This document shows, in pieces, positions 1 to 8,690 of a stretch of 64,000 nt of DNA. The stretch is from Saprospiraceae bacterium (GTDB lineage: Bacteria; Bacteroidota; Bacteroidia; Chitinophagales; Saprospiraceae), in the NCBI GenBank assembly GCA_016717265.1, contig JADKFX010000001.1, positions 186,001 through 250,000 on the forward strand, given 5' to 3'. The position numbers were made by a program, and so were the translations under genes. Below the pieces are notes generated by a model. That model was given only the letters and a program-made list of their open reading frames with translations. It was not told the DNA's origin and searched no databases. Every line of letters starts with the position of its first letter. The first letter of the stretch is position 1.

Positions 1-90
1 TCTTCACTTTTGCATTTTCAGAAAAAACTTGAATTGTCAATAAAACCATTTCAATTTAGAATTAAACTGAAATGCTTTAAAATTCAAAAC
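1..90. other. Window edge, no gene recognised
   Basis: AT-rich stretch downstream of the minus-strand lipoprotein gene that ends at 91. No convincing reading frame or hairpin is visible. It may be a spacer or the edge of a neighbouring gene outside the window. Confidence 0.4.
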
Positions 91-699
91 CTAGTTACAA
101 GGGCCTTTATGCCTGTTATCAAAAATAAAATATTCAGGTTTGGAAATACATTCCCAGTACACAACATCCATATTTACATACACCGTTGAAAAACCTGTTA
201 GAATCGCTCCTGAAGGAATTGTCCTACCAATCAAATTAAACTTAATGGAACCTCCTTTAAGCACAAGGTTATTTAAAGCTTGATTAACAAAACTAATGGT
301 TTCTAAAGAAATCGGACCCAGCTTAATTTTTTCTTTGCTAAAATCTTTAGATGTAACTCCCTTCTTTATGGCCAGCGTCTTTTTATGCGTTGGAATAAGT
401 GGAATTGCATCACAATATAACTCCAATTTAATGCTATCCGCTTGTGGAAAGTCCTGAAGTAAGTCTATGGTTACGATTGCATCTTTAATTTTTATGTCGC
501 GAATTTCCGCTGAAGATTTCAACTTCAATTTTGATACAATATCATTCTTGGTTATTGTTTTATGAATATTTATACCTGTACTTGTATATTCTCCACGTTC
601 GTTTATGATAAAATTATTCACAAATTCCCATTTGGCTAACTCTTTTTCACAAGAGCTCATCAGGATTAGTAAAGTCAATAAAAATAAAATATTTTTCAT
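91..699 (-). CDS. Hypothetical lipoprotein, 202 aa
   Basis: No family recognised. The N-terminus is a short hydrophobic signal (MKNILFLLTLLILMSSC) ending in a lipobox-like L-M-S-S-C, so Cys17 is probably lipidated and the protein sits in the cell envelope. The rest is a mixed beta-rich sequence without membrane segments; two further cysteines lie near the C-terminus (WEC, GPCN). It follows the gene at 718-1599 by 18 bp on the same strand, so the two are probably co-transcribed and may act together. Function unknown; lipoprotein status is inferred from the signal alone. Confidence 0.75.
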   Translation of the reverse strand: MKNILFLLTLLILMSSCEKELAKWEFVNNFIINERGEYTSTGINIHKTITKNDIVSKLKLKSSAEIRDIKIKDAIVTIDLLQDFPQADSIKLELYCDAIPLIPTHKKTLAIKKGVTSKDFSKEKIKLGPISLETISFVNQALNNLVLKGGSIKFNLIGRTIPSGAILTGFSTVYVNMDVVYWECISKPEYFIFDNRHKGPCN

Positions 700-717
700 G
701 TCTTTATTTTTTAAAAT

Positions 718-1599
718 TTAAAATTGTAAACCAATTCCTACGGAAGTTACTAAAGGTTTAAAAACAGATGCTTCTGCGTGTAAATAAAATTTCCAAAGTT
801 TAATTCCACAACCTGCACCGAAACGGATTTCATTTTCACCATTAATTTCAATGGTACCATTGCCATCAATTTCATCTTCATAATAAAACTCATACGGAGT
901 TTTTTGCCATTGTCCATAAACATAATAATTAAATAAACCTAATTGTTGTCCGCCAGTAATCTGAGCTAAGATGTTTTTACCTAAAAGATAGTCACCTAAT
1001 TTGAATTGATTGTAAGAACCGCCAACACTGACAAAGTAATTTTTTGCTTTCCAATAATCACTGATAAAATGATTAAACCCAATTCCATAAACTTCAATTC
1101 TTTTAAAATCACCTCCAACGTCCATTGCAAGAAACCGCCCACTAAAATTCGTATGAAAAAAAGTTCCAACATGAATTATAGGAAACACCAGATTGATTTG
1201 TTTGATATCAAAACCACCTGGAAAGGTATATGCATTTCCAGATTCATCATAAATGATTTGAGTATTATTATCTCCAAAAATGGTTGGGGCTTTTTGTGTT
1301 TTTGTTGGGGAAAATGGAGCTTCTGTAATCCCATTAAAAGATTTCATGCTTTCTGGAATAAATGCAGCAGTTCCATATATACCTATATATAAATGAAAAT
1401 TCCTTGTGGTATCTGGATGCACATAGGATAGTGAGGATGCATGTATAGATGAACCCATTAAATCCACTAACGGACTCATATATGCTTGGGCATTGCCATT
1501 TCGCAAATAAGAATGAGCTGCATATTCATTTATACCTTGTGCGGACAAAATACCAATAAAAAGAAATTGAAAAATCAGGCTAAATATTGATTTGTACAT
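718..1599 (-). CDS. Secreted, outer-membrane barrel-like protein, 293 aa
   Basis: A signal peptide of about 20 residues ends at LSAQG. The mature part has alternating aromatic/hydrophobic beta strands and Gly-rich turns, and ends in a terminal Phe (GIGLQF), as outer-membrane barrels do. It resembles the Bacteroidota family annotated DUF6588, but this is from memory of sequence character, not a search. It is the upstream partner of the lipoprotein at 91-699 (18 bp gap), which suggests an outer-membrane protein plus lipoprotein pair. Substrate or role unknown. Confidence 0.65.
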   Translation of the reverse strand: MYKSIFSLIFQFLFIGILSAQGINEYAAHSYLRNGNAQAYMSPLVDLMGSSIHASSLSYVHPDTTRNFHLYIGIYGTAAFIPESMKSFNGITEAPFSPTKTQKAPTIFGDNNTQIIYDESGNAYTFPGGFDIKQINLVFPIIHVGTFFHTNFSGRFLAMDVGGDFKRIEVYGIGFNHFISDYWKAKNYFVSVGGSYNQFKLGDYLLGKNILAQITGGQQLGLFNYYVYGQWQKTPYEFYYEDEIDGNGTIEINGENEIRFGAGCGIKLWKFYLHAEASVFKPLVTSVGIGLQF

Positions 1600-1841
1600 G
1601 GCGAAATATTAAATTTTTGAATTTATAATCAACAGCACAAAGTTCCTCAAAAGTCAAGGAACCACTTTCAAGTCTAAATTTATTACAATTTAACTGAATT
1701 TATATTACAATTTAATTAAATTTTCAAATTTATCAATTTCGAAGGGTCGATAATTATAAAGCATTGCAAATAGTACATTGCTAAAAAAGAATGCTTTTCC
1801 GAATTCCTGAATATCTAAATATGTTAATTTAAAACCATTTT

Positions 1842-2927
1842 TCAGCTATTTAGGTCTATATATTGCTGGATCGAATCAAGGTCAACCACTCCTATAACCT
1901 CCTCTTCTTCAGTAACTAATACTAGTTCTGATTGGCCTCGAAGACTGTACAAAACATTTAAAATGGCAGTAGAAGAATCTAAACTTAATAATTGCCGATT
2001 ATAAATTTCAGTCAATCGGGTTTGAGGATTTTTCTTGTATGCAATTTGAATTTGTTTAGCAGATACACTTCCACAAAATTGGCCTAATAAATTTATTACC
2101 ACAAAATATCGTTCCCGGCAATGCATTAAAAATTCGTAGGCTTCCTGTACTGTCGTATATTCTGTAAAACTATGATACTCTTTCCTGTAACAATCTTTAA
2201 TGGTTTTGTTTTTAATAGCTGAATCCAAAGCAACACTTTTATACTCTTGAGTTGCATTAATAAAAATAAACACTCCTATAATAGCAAGTGTATAAGCTTC
2301 ATAATAGATCCCAGCAAGAATTAATAAAACACAGATAATTTGTCCGACGATGGAGGCGATTCGGGTTGCCTTTAACTTCCCAAAACCCATGGCTAATAAT
2401 GCTCGTAAAACACGACCTCCATCCATTGGAAACGCAGGAATCATATTAAAGACTACCAACATGATGTTAGATATCATCAGCAATGGAAGAAAACCAGCCC
2501 AGCTAGAAAAATTAAGTTCTTGAAAATTTTCAATACTAAAAAAAGATCCTCCAAAACTAGTGATCAAATAAATAAAAACCAGGATTGCAATCCCAACATT
2601 TACCATAGGACCCATGACCGCAATAATTAATTCCTGAATTGGTTTTTCGGGCATATTTCTAAGTCTGGCTACGCCACCAATTGGAAGTAAAATAATATCT
2701 TCTGTACGAATACCATATCGTTTTGCAGTAAGAGCATGACCAAATTCATGAAGAACTACACAAAAAAACATAGCTAATACAAAACAGATTTCAATTAAGA
2801 TTGACATCCAATCAGCACCCTGAGATGCACTTGTAAATCCGACATAGATTAAAATTAATAGAAATGTCCAGTGGATCTTTACGGGAATATTGGCAAAGGT
2901 CCCTACATGCCATGCGCGTTCAAACAT
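1842..2927 (-). CDS. Site-2 protease family (M50) with C-terminal CBS pair
   Basis: Intramembrane zinc metalloprotease, 361 aa. The HExxH zinc site is HEFGH (His60, Glu61, His64) in a membrane segment, and the second M50 motif is FPMDGGRVLRAL, whose Asp is the third ligand. Four to five further hydrophobic segments follow, then a soluble region from about residue 230 that looks like two CBS domains, as in SpoIVFB/Rip3-like enzymes. These proteases cut membrane-bound substrates such as anti-sigma factors; CBS domains often bind adenine nucleotides. I chose ATG at 2927; a GTG at 2948 would add 7 residues and overlap the acyl-CoA dehydrogenase upstream. With the ATG the gap is 8 bp, so the two genes are probably co-transcribed although unrelated in function. 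Confidence 0.88.
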   Translation of the reverse strand: MFERAWHVGTFANIPVKIHWTFLLILIYVGFTSASQGADWMSILIEICFVLAMFFCVVLHEFGHALTAKRYGIRTEDIILLPIGGVARLRNMPEKPIQELIIAVMGPMVNVGIAILVFIYLITSFGGSFFSIENFQELNFSSWAGFLPLLMISNIMLVVFNMIPAFPMDGGRVLRALLAMGFGKLKATRIASIVGQIICVLLILAGIYYEAYTLAIIGVFIFINATQEYKSVALDSAIKNKTIKDCYRKEYHSFTEYTTVQEAYEFLMHCRERYFVVINLLGQFCGSVSAKQIQIAYKKNPQTRLTEIYNRQLLSLDSSTAILNVLYSLRGQSELVLVTEEEEVIGVVDLDSIQQYIDLNS

Positions 2928-2935
2928 AATATTAT

Positions 2936-4105
2936 TTATTCTATCCACATAGGCTGGTACAATTGGCCTTGCAGAATAGCTCTCGATATAACAATTCTTT
3001 GCACCTCAGAAGTTCCTTCATAAATTTGGGTAATCTTAGCATCCCGCATCAAGCGTTCCACATGATATTCCTTTACATAACCATAACCACCATGGATCTG
3101 AACCGCTTCTACGGTATGTTTCATAGCAACATCCGAAGCAAATAACTTAGCCATGGAGGCTGCAGTTCCAAAATCCATCCCTTGATCTTTCATCCAGGCT
3201 GCACGCAATACCATTAATCTGGCAGCTTCTACCTCCGTTGCCATGTCAGCCAATTTAAATGCAATAGCTTGATGGTTTGAAATAGGTTTGCCAAAGGTTT
3301 TACGCTCTTTACTATAATTTAAGGCCAACTCATAGGCTCCCGCGGCAATCCCTAATGCTTGAGAAGCAATTCCTATGCGCCCTCCCGTTAATGTTTTCAT
3401 TGCAAATTTAAAACCATCACCGGCAGGACCCAATAAATTTTCTTTTGGAATCTTAACATCAGTATACATTATACTATGGGTATCTGATGAACGGATGCCA
3501 AGTTTATCTTCTTTAGCCCCTATACTTACACCTGGCCAGGAGGTTTCTACTATAAATGTACATATTCCTCGACTTCCTGCACTTGGATCTGTTTGAGCCA
3601 TTACGAGATGCAAACTAGAACTTCCACCATTCGTGATCCAATTCTTTGTTCCATTTAAAAGGTAATGATCGCCACAATCAATAGCTACAGTCCGCTGACT
3701 AGTTGCATCACTACCTGCTTCCGGTTCTGATAAGCAAAAGGCACCCAACCATTCTCCAGATGTCAAACGTGGTAAATATTTTAATTTTTGTGCTTCTGTG
3801 CCCATTTTTTCAAGTCCCCAACAAACCAAGCTATTATTAACGGACATAATCACGGAACAAGAATTGTCTATTTTGCTAATTTCTTCCAGAGCCAATGAAT
3901 AAGATATAGTGTCCATGCCTCCTCCTCCATAATCTGGAGATACCATCATGCCAAGGAAACCTAATTCCCCCATTTTCTTCACTTGTTCCTTTGGAAACTG
4001 CATTTTTGCGTCCCGTTCTATGACACCAGGTAACAATTCAATCCTTGCAAAGTCCCTGGCAGCATCCCTTACTGCTAAATGTTCTTCACTTAAAGAAAAG
4101 TACAT
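2936..4105 (-). CDS. Acyl-CoA dehydrogenase (short/medium chain type)
   Basis: FAD-dependent dehydrogenase, 389 aa, the usual length for this family, which oxidises acyl-CoA to trans-2-enoyl-CoA in beta-oxidation or amino-acid breakdown and passes electrons to ETF. Visible marks: the family signature CLSEPEAGSD near residues 126-135, WITNGG in the beta domain, and GGYGYVKEYHVERLMRDAKI followed by IYEGTSE, whose Glu363 is at the catalytic-base position of butyryl/short-branched-chain enzymes. The exact chain length cannot be read from sequence. It stands first, ahead of the M50 protease gene; a TATCTTCG -7-like element lies 16 bp upstream. Confidence 0.93.
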   Translation of the reverse strand: MYFSLSEEHLAVRDAARDFARIELLPGVIERDAKMQFPKEQVKKMGELGFLGMMVSPDYGGGGMDTISYSLALEEISKIDNSCSVIMSVNNSLVCWGLEKMGTEAQKLKYLPRLTSGEWLGAFCLSEPEAGSDATSQRTVAIDCGDHYLLNGTKNWITNGGSSSLHLVMAQTDPSAGSRGICTFIVETSWPGVSIGAKEDKLGIRSSDTHSIMYTDVKIPKENLLGPAGDGFKFAMKTLTGGRIGIASQALGIAAGAYELALNYSKERKTFGKPISNHQAIAFKLADMATEVEAARLMVLRAAWMKDQGMDFGTAASMAKLFASDVAMKHTVEAVQIHGGYGYVKEYHVERLMRDAKITQIYEGTSEVQRIVISRAILQGQLYQPMWIE

Positions 4106-4513
4106 ATTCTCAAAATTTCTGCGAAGATAATGACAGGATTCAAGGAATAACAGGAATACAAGCTTTTTATCACAGCTTTATGAGAATAGAATCGTTGAAT
4201 AATTTCAGGATTCATTTATAGGCGACAATTGAACAATGACCAAACGGAAAATTTTAGCCTTCATATTACCTATATAAGCTACCAAAACACTATTTAATGA
4301 TCCTCAAATTAAATAAATCAGTGAATCGTAAAACTTCCTATAATATCCATAGGAATCACCTTGAAATCAATTGAAGATATCCTACTCATGATAACGGATT
4401 CCAATGCTTACATGCTGACAAAGTCAAAAGCCTTTGATCGGAATCATTTCGATAGCTTCACATTACTAAACTCTCAATCCTAAATATGATATTTGCGCTA
4501 TAAAACAGAATAC
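4106..4513. other. Intergenic region between divergent genes
   Basis: About 400 bases between the start of the minus-strand acyl-CoA dehydrogenase and the plus-strand gene at 4514. It holds a TATCTTCG element (minus strand, 4122-4129), one base off the Bacteroidota -7 consensus TAnnTTTG and suitably placed for the dehydrogenase. A GATATTTG element at 4488-4495 lies before the plus-strand gene. No RNA gene, repeat or further reading frame seen. Confidence 0.4.
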
Positions 4514-5086
4514 ATGACCAAACGCAAACTAATCAATACCATTATATTTTATACAATCATGTATTCCATATTTGTAATTATTGGGCTCGCAATGTATTAT
4601 TTGGATAACACAACAAATAAAATACATTATCATTTATTTAAAGATTTATTTCCAATTTTGATCACCATACCCTTGGCATATTTAGGCTTTTGTTTCCAAA
4701 GAAGATCCAGTTTTATGCAAGCTCTACGTTTATTATGGGGCAATCTTATCTATTCTGTTAACAAAGCTATTTCATATACTCAAAATCAAAATAATTCAAA
4801 AGATAAATATCTTGATGTATTGTTTGAATTAAGCAAATCCATTGATGAAGTAAGAAGTGTTTATAAAAATCTTGATGAAGGAGAAAAACAAACTGGACAT
4901 TACCCATTTGAATCCCTTAAGACAATTTATAAAATTATTGAATCCATTGGGTATGGTGAATTAGATCCACAAAAACTGAAAAAAGAACGCACAATAATAC
5001 AAGCCAACTGGAAACAAATTCGAAAAACTTTTTTGGCTGAATTCGATCGTTCAGAACCTACTGTATTTGATATTAAAGAAAATTAA
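4514..5086 (+). CDS. Hypothetical membrane protein, 190 aa
   Basis: No family recognised. Two hydrophobic segments lie close to the N-terminus (about residues 7-31 and 47-62 from the ATG at 4514), separated by a short loop. The remaining 125 residues are hydrophilic and helical with many Lys, Glu and Asn, probably facing the cytoplasm. An in-frame TTG at 4493 would add 7 residues; the ATG is preferred. It is a single gene on the plus strand among minus-strand operons and converges on the patatin gene at 5203. Confidence 0.6.
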   Translation: MTKRKLINTIIFYTIMYSIFVIIGLAMYYLDNTTNKIHYHLFKDLFPILITIPLAYLGFCFQRRSSFMQALRLLWGNLIYSVNKAISYTQNQNNSKDKYLDVLFELSKSIDEVRSVYKNLDEGEKQTGHYPFESLKTIYKIIESIGYGELDPQKLKKERTIIQANWKQIRKTFLAEFDRSEPTVFDIKEN

Positions 5087-5202
5087 CATGCCCCTAAGGT
5101 AAACCTCATGATATCTTCTGAAACACGCCTGCAACAGTATGTTGTTCCAAAAAATATTTGGAGTTTTTAAAGGGTAAATATTTTAATATCCTATTTACAG
5201 AA

Positions 5203-6321
5203 CTAAAGAAAAACATCCGAAAAGTGTTCTTCTTTCATATACACTTTAGCTGCAGCTGCACCAATTTTTGCTAATAATTCCATATTTTCAACCAAATCCA
5301 TTTCACCAATAGTACCGAGTTGTTTTTCGCTTAAATCAAAGCCTAATAAGCCTAAGGTTTCTTTGTCTAAAGTTACATTATATCTTAAATAGGTAAGAGC
5401 ATATTGTCCAAACAAGTTATCCGATTTCAAATCTCCAAATTCGCTATCAATCTCAACTGCCGTTGGGGAATCACTTAAAACTTGTAATAATAATTGGTTC
5501 AATGTATTGGCATCGTGAAAAAAATATTCGGGAAGTTTACCTGCCCAGGATAAAACACCTTTGTTTTCAAAATCGGATGTTTTGAATCGATTTGGTTTGA
5601 ACCCTGTCCCTACGGATACTAATTGAATGTCATCTTTGCCGGTTTTCCATTTGAATGGAAATCCACTCAACGTTGCAATTAATAAAAGATAAAACGAAGG
5701 GTTATTGACAAGACTAATTCCGCCATCAATAAAAACACCTTTCTCACCTTCTGAAATTTCCAATTCTACAGGCATAAAATAAGTTGGAGCTGCAGCGCTT
5801 GCACGCAGTAATTTCCAAAGTGGGATATCCTTATTTTTATGAAAGTACTTTCCATCAGGATGATTAAATACAGGCCAGGTGCTGAAGGTATCCGCGCGTT
5901 TGGTCATTACACAAAGTCCTGTTTTAATTCGGTCGTCATCCCCGATTAATATATTTCCAGCCTGATCTTGCAAAGCCTTATCTAAAGGTCTTGGATCATA
6001 CTTTTCGCCTTTTAATAAATAATGAATCAGGTTTTTCTTCTTTCCAAATACACTTCTAGAAAGTTCAAAATAAGATTTCTTAACATCTGAAGCAGATAAT
6101 CCAATTGCAAGGCTTGCCGCAATAATCGAACCGGTACTAGTACCACCAATTAAATCAAAATAATCGCAAAGTTTTAACTTAGGATTTTTGGTTTTTTCTC
6201 GAAGAATGCGTTCCATTTCTTCCAGGAATCCCAAAGTCAAAATTCCACGTATTCCACCACCATCTAAAGACAAAATACGTTTTGGACCTATGGCTTTAAA
6301 TCGCTCTCTTAATTTGGACAT
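5203..6321 (-). CDS. Patatin-like phospholipase
   Basis: Cytoplasmic lipid acyl hydrolase, 372 aa, no signal peptide. The three family marks are intact: oxyanion-hole GGGIRG (residues 21-26), nucleophile elbow GTSTG with Ser62, and the DGG catalytic Asp199. The Ser-Asp dyad should therefore be active on membrane phospholipids. It is last in a tight three-gene operon: TIR protein (6954-8594), barrel protein (6331-6948), then this gene, 9 bp after the barrel stop. Patatins are used both in ordinary lipid turnover and as membrane-destroying effectors of defence systems such as CBASS (CapV); the TIR neighbour makes the second role worth considering, but no cyclic-nucleotide synthase is nearby. 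Confidence 0.92.
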   Translation of the reverse strand: MSKLRERFKAIGPKRILSLDGGGIRGILTLGFLEEMERILREKTKNPKLKLCDYFDLIGGTSTGSIIAASLAIGLSASDVKKSYFELSRSVFGKKKNLIHYLLKGEKYDPRPLDKALQDQAGNILIGDDDRIKTGLCVMTKRADTFSTWPVFNHPDGKYFHKNKDIPLWKLLRASAAAPTYFMPVELEISEGEKGVFIDGGISLVNNPSFYLLLIATLSGFPFKWKTGKDDIQLVSVGTGFKPNRFKTSDFENKGVLSWAGKLPEYFFHDANTLNQLLLQVLSDSPTAVEIDSEFGDLKSDNLFGQYALTYLRYNVTLDKETLGLLGFDLSEKQLGTIGEMDLVENMELLAKIGAAAAKVYMKEEHFSDVFL

Positions 6322-6330
6322 AATAAACTT

Positions 6331-6948
6331 TTAATCTTTAAAATGATAGGCTAATCCGACACCAAATTTAAAAGCCGAAAACCCATAATTCTCAGTAGAG
6401 ATCACTCCATCGAAATAGGCACTGGTACTTCCACCAAATGTAGCTTGACCAAAACCGAAAATGCTAACATGGCTATTTACAAAATAATGAATGCCACCTG
6501 ATAGTCCAACACCTAAAGCAATCATTCGCAAATTGACATTTTCATTTGGATCCAATGCAGAAGGATAATCTTCCCGGTGTTTGCTATAGTTTACATGGAC
6601 TCCTAAAAATGGCCTCCATTTTTGGGTATTTGGCATAAAAAAATAACGACCTCCAATTTCCAATTCAAAATATGGATAATTGGAATATCCTTCAAAAGGT
6701 GACTTTATAGATGCAAATTGAGTTTGTACATGCAAAGACCATTGATGATTAAATCCATAGGCTGAATGAAAACCATAATAAAATCCATTTTCACTCTGGG
6801 CGTTTAAATCTTCAGAAGTCCAGGCTAATTTTCCAAAATATCCACCTAATGAAAGACCTTTTGTTTGTGATTCAACGGAATATACATCCTGACTGATTCC
6901 TTTAACCAAAACCAAGAAAAATAAAACCAAACTTACAATAATTTTCAT
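6331..6948 (-). CDS. Outer-membrane beta-barrel protein, 205 aa
   Basis: A signal peptide of about 19 residues (ending GISQD) is followed by a pattern of eight or so amphipathic strands rich in Tyr, Phe and Gly, such as YFELEIGGRYFF and FSAFKFGVGLAYHF near the C-terminus. This fits a small OmpW/OmpX-like barrel. It is the middle gene of the TIR-barrel-patatin operon, with 5 bp to the TIR stop and 9 bp to the patatin start, so it should be expressed with both. It could be the outer-membrane end of an envelope sensor or only a passenger; sequence alone does not decide. Confidence 0.75.
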   Translation of the reverse strand: MKIIVSLVLFFLVLVKGISQDVYSVESQTKGLSLGGYFGKLAWTSEDLNAQSENGFYYGFHSAYGFNHQWSLHVQTQFASIKSPFEGYSNYPYFELEIGGRYFFMPNTQKWRPFLGVHVNYSKHREDYPSALDPNENVNLRMIALGVGLSGGIHYFVNSHVSIFGFGQATFGGSTSAYFDGVISTENYGFSAFKFGVGLAYHFKD

Positions 6949-6953
6949 ATGAA

Positions 6954-8594
6954 CTATTTTTCAATACTTAATGATTGTGCTGTTTTAACTTTAAACTGTT
7001 GCCCTTTTGAAATAACAAGTGGGTTATCTTGCGGTGCCTTTAATAAAAAACTACTCGATTTTAAATTGATGGTTGACCCATCTGATAAAATCAATTTTGA
7101 TATTACAAATTCAAGAATTCCAGCTCTTTTATATTCACTCCGCTTAATCCTGGTAAATTTTAACTCTACCTTATCGTTTAATTCAATAGCTGCCAATCCA
7201 TTTATCATAAACGGTTTTACAACTTTAAAATAATATAAATTATTGATTTGTAAATTTCCATCACTGCTAAATTCTTCCACTGCTGCTACTGTTATTTCTG
7301 CATTTAAAGGAATCGTTAAGGTCTTTAACTTTCTTTCTGCAGGGAGCACGGAACCAGACTCTGTCTTGTTAAATTTTTTTTCATCAACAATGTCTACCGT
7401 TGAAGGCGTATTCTTAAGAATCAGTTTTGGATCCGTTGGTTTAGAATTTTGAACCAATATATCTGGTTTTCCTTGGGCTGAAGATTTATTCCCAGGAGTA
7501 TAAACCAGACTTGGAATTTCGCTCATTTTATCTTTGCCTTTGGCTACCCTGTCAAAAAGATTTTGAATTTGAGAATTTCCTGGATCAAGTTCCCGAACTT
7601 TGTGAACTAGAAGTTGCGCATCAAAAGGTAAATCGGCATTTAAAAGATTCTCCGCTTGATATATTAATTGCAATACTAATCCTTGCTTTAAGGCTACAAT
7701 ATTCTCATAATTTGGATACATTCTTTCCAATTGCCGATAAGACTTCCAGGCACAGTCTTTATCAGGTGAATAAATATTCCCGGAATTTAAATAAGCTTTT
7801 ATTCTTCCATTAAAAGAATCTGCACTTACCGCTGGTGCGGACGTTTCTTTTACCAGTTGGCTTGTCTTTGGTTTAAAATCGCTGCCAAATATTATTTTTC
7901 CAATACCTAAAAGAAAAAAAATAGCTATTAATGAAAGCCCTGCCCATTGTAACAATTGCTTTGAAGTATTGACACTTGGAAGTATATTTATAAATGGTTT
8001 CTGTCCCTCCTTTGTAGTTGCAAGCAACATTTTTGACTGAATACTTTGGCATAGTATTTCAAAATCATTTTCAGAATGCATTCTTAAATTTAAAGCATTA
8101 ATATCCTTCAAAATACTTGTCAGTTTAGCGATATTATTTCTGATTTCTGTATATAGATTCAGATCCTCTGTAATTCCTTCTATATGACTTAGAGAATGTA
8201 ATTCCTTTAATTTAGATTGCAATTGTTCAATTTGATCTTCCCAATACCTCACTAATTCAATTCGCTCTGTTGATTTGGAAATATTTACTTCATCTAAAAC
8301 TATAGGATAAATCCTGTCCGTGAGTCGTTCATTTTTATATATTTGAATCAACTCAAACATACAAAATTCAGATCTAAGATATTTATTACTCAATATAATG
8401 ATGACCCATTCTGCCTTTCCCAATTGGAGCATAAAATCCTGAATACTACCTCGATAGTCCAAATGGCTTTTATCAATAATAAAGGGTATCTGTTTCTGTT
8501 TGAATCGAATTGTCAAAGCATCCACAACCTTATCCGATGCTTCTTCCCAAGCATGAGATATAAAAACACCATAATTATTGGAATTCTTAGCCAT
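6954..8594 (-). CDS. Membrane-anchored TIR-domain protein with periplasmic C-terminal region
   Basis: 546 aa. Residues 7-190 form a TIR domain: VFISHAW at 10-16, the BB-loop region near 43-55, and SEFCMFELIQIY at 75-86, where Glu81 is at the position of the catalytic Glu of NAD-cleaving TIRs. One transmembrane helix lies at about 216-236. The following 300 residues should be periplasmic: a TPR-like helical part (about 260-350), a Lys/Pro/Ser-rich linker, and a beta-rich C-terminal domain (about 418-546) containing ITVAAVEEFSSDG. No family recognised for that last domain. It is the first gene of the operon with the barrel and patatin genes. Bacterial TIR proteins commonly deplete NAD in defence; the transmembrane layout suggests sensing across the inner membrane. 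NADase activity is inferred, not shown. Confidence 0.85.
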   Translation of the reverse strand: MAKNSNNYGVFISHAWEEASDKVVDALTIRFKQKQIPFIIDKSHLDYRGSIQDFMLQLGKAEWVIIILSNKYLRSEFCMFELIQIYKNERLTDRIYPIVLDEVNISKSTERIELVRYWEDQIEQLQSKLKELHSLSHIEGITEDLNLYTEIRNNIAKLTSILKDINALNLRMHSENDFEILCQSIQSKMLLATTKEGQKPFINILPSVNTSKQLLQWAGLSLIAIFFLLGIGKIIFGSDFKPKTSQLVKETSAPAVSADSFNGRIKAYLNSGNIYSPDKDCAWKSYRQLERMYPNYENIVALKQGLVLQLIYQAENLLNADLPFDAQLLVHKVRELDPGNSQIQNLFDRVAKGKDKMSEIPSLVYTPGNKSSAQGKPDILVQNSKPTDPKLILKNTPSTVDIVDEKKFNKTESGSVLPAERKLKTLTIPLNAEITVAAVEEFSSDGNLQINNLYYFKVVKPFMINGLAAIELNDKVELKFTRIKRSEYKRAGILEFVISKLILSDGSTINLKSSSFLLKAPQDNPLVISKGQQFKVKTAQSLSIEK

Positions 8595-8598
8595 TTAA

Positions 8599-8619
8599 TT
8601 AGTGCAAATCTTGCACTAA
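8599..8619. promoter_or_regulatory. Perfect inverted repeat in the TIR operon leader
   Basis: Arms TTAGTGCAA and TTGCACTAA (9 bp each) around ATC, ending 4 bases before the TIR start codon at 8594. It could be an operator for a dimeric regulator or, in the mRNA, a hairpin that covers the ribosome-binding region. It is the strongest palindrome seen in front of any gene in the window. Confidence 0.6.
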
Positions 8620-8690
8620 AATAGTATATATTTACAAAAATCTCAGATCCCTACCAGGTCAGCTTCGACTATGGATTGAAATAGCAGGTA

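Noticed and set aside
1006..1392. Plus-strand 128-codon frame inside the barrel-like gene
   Set aside because: It is antisense to a gene with a signal peptide and barrel pattern, and its own product has no protein-like features.
5203..8594. CBASS or Thoeris system
   Set aside because: Patatin and TIR domains are present, but no cGAS/DncV-like cyclase, SAVED, SLOG (ThsA) or accessory gene is nearby, so neither system name is justified.
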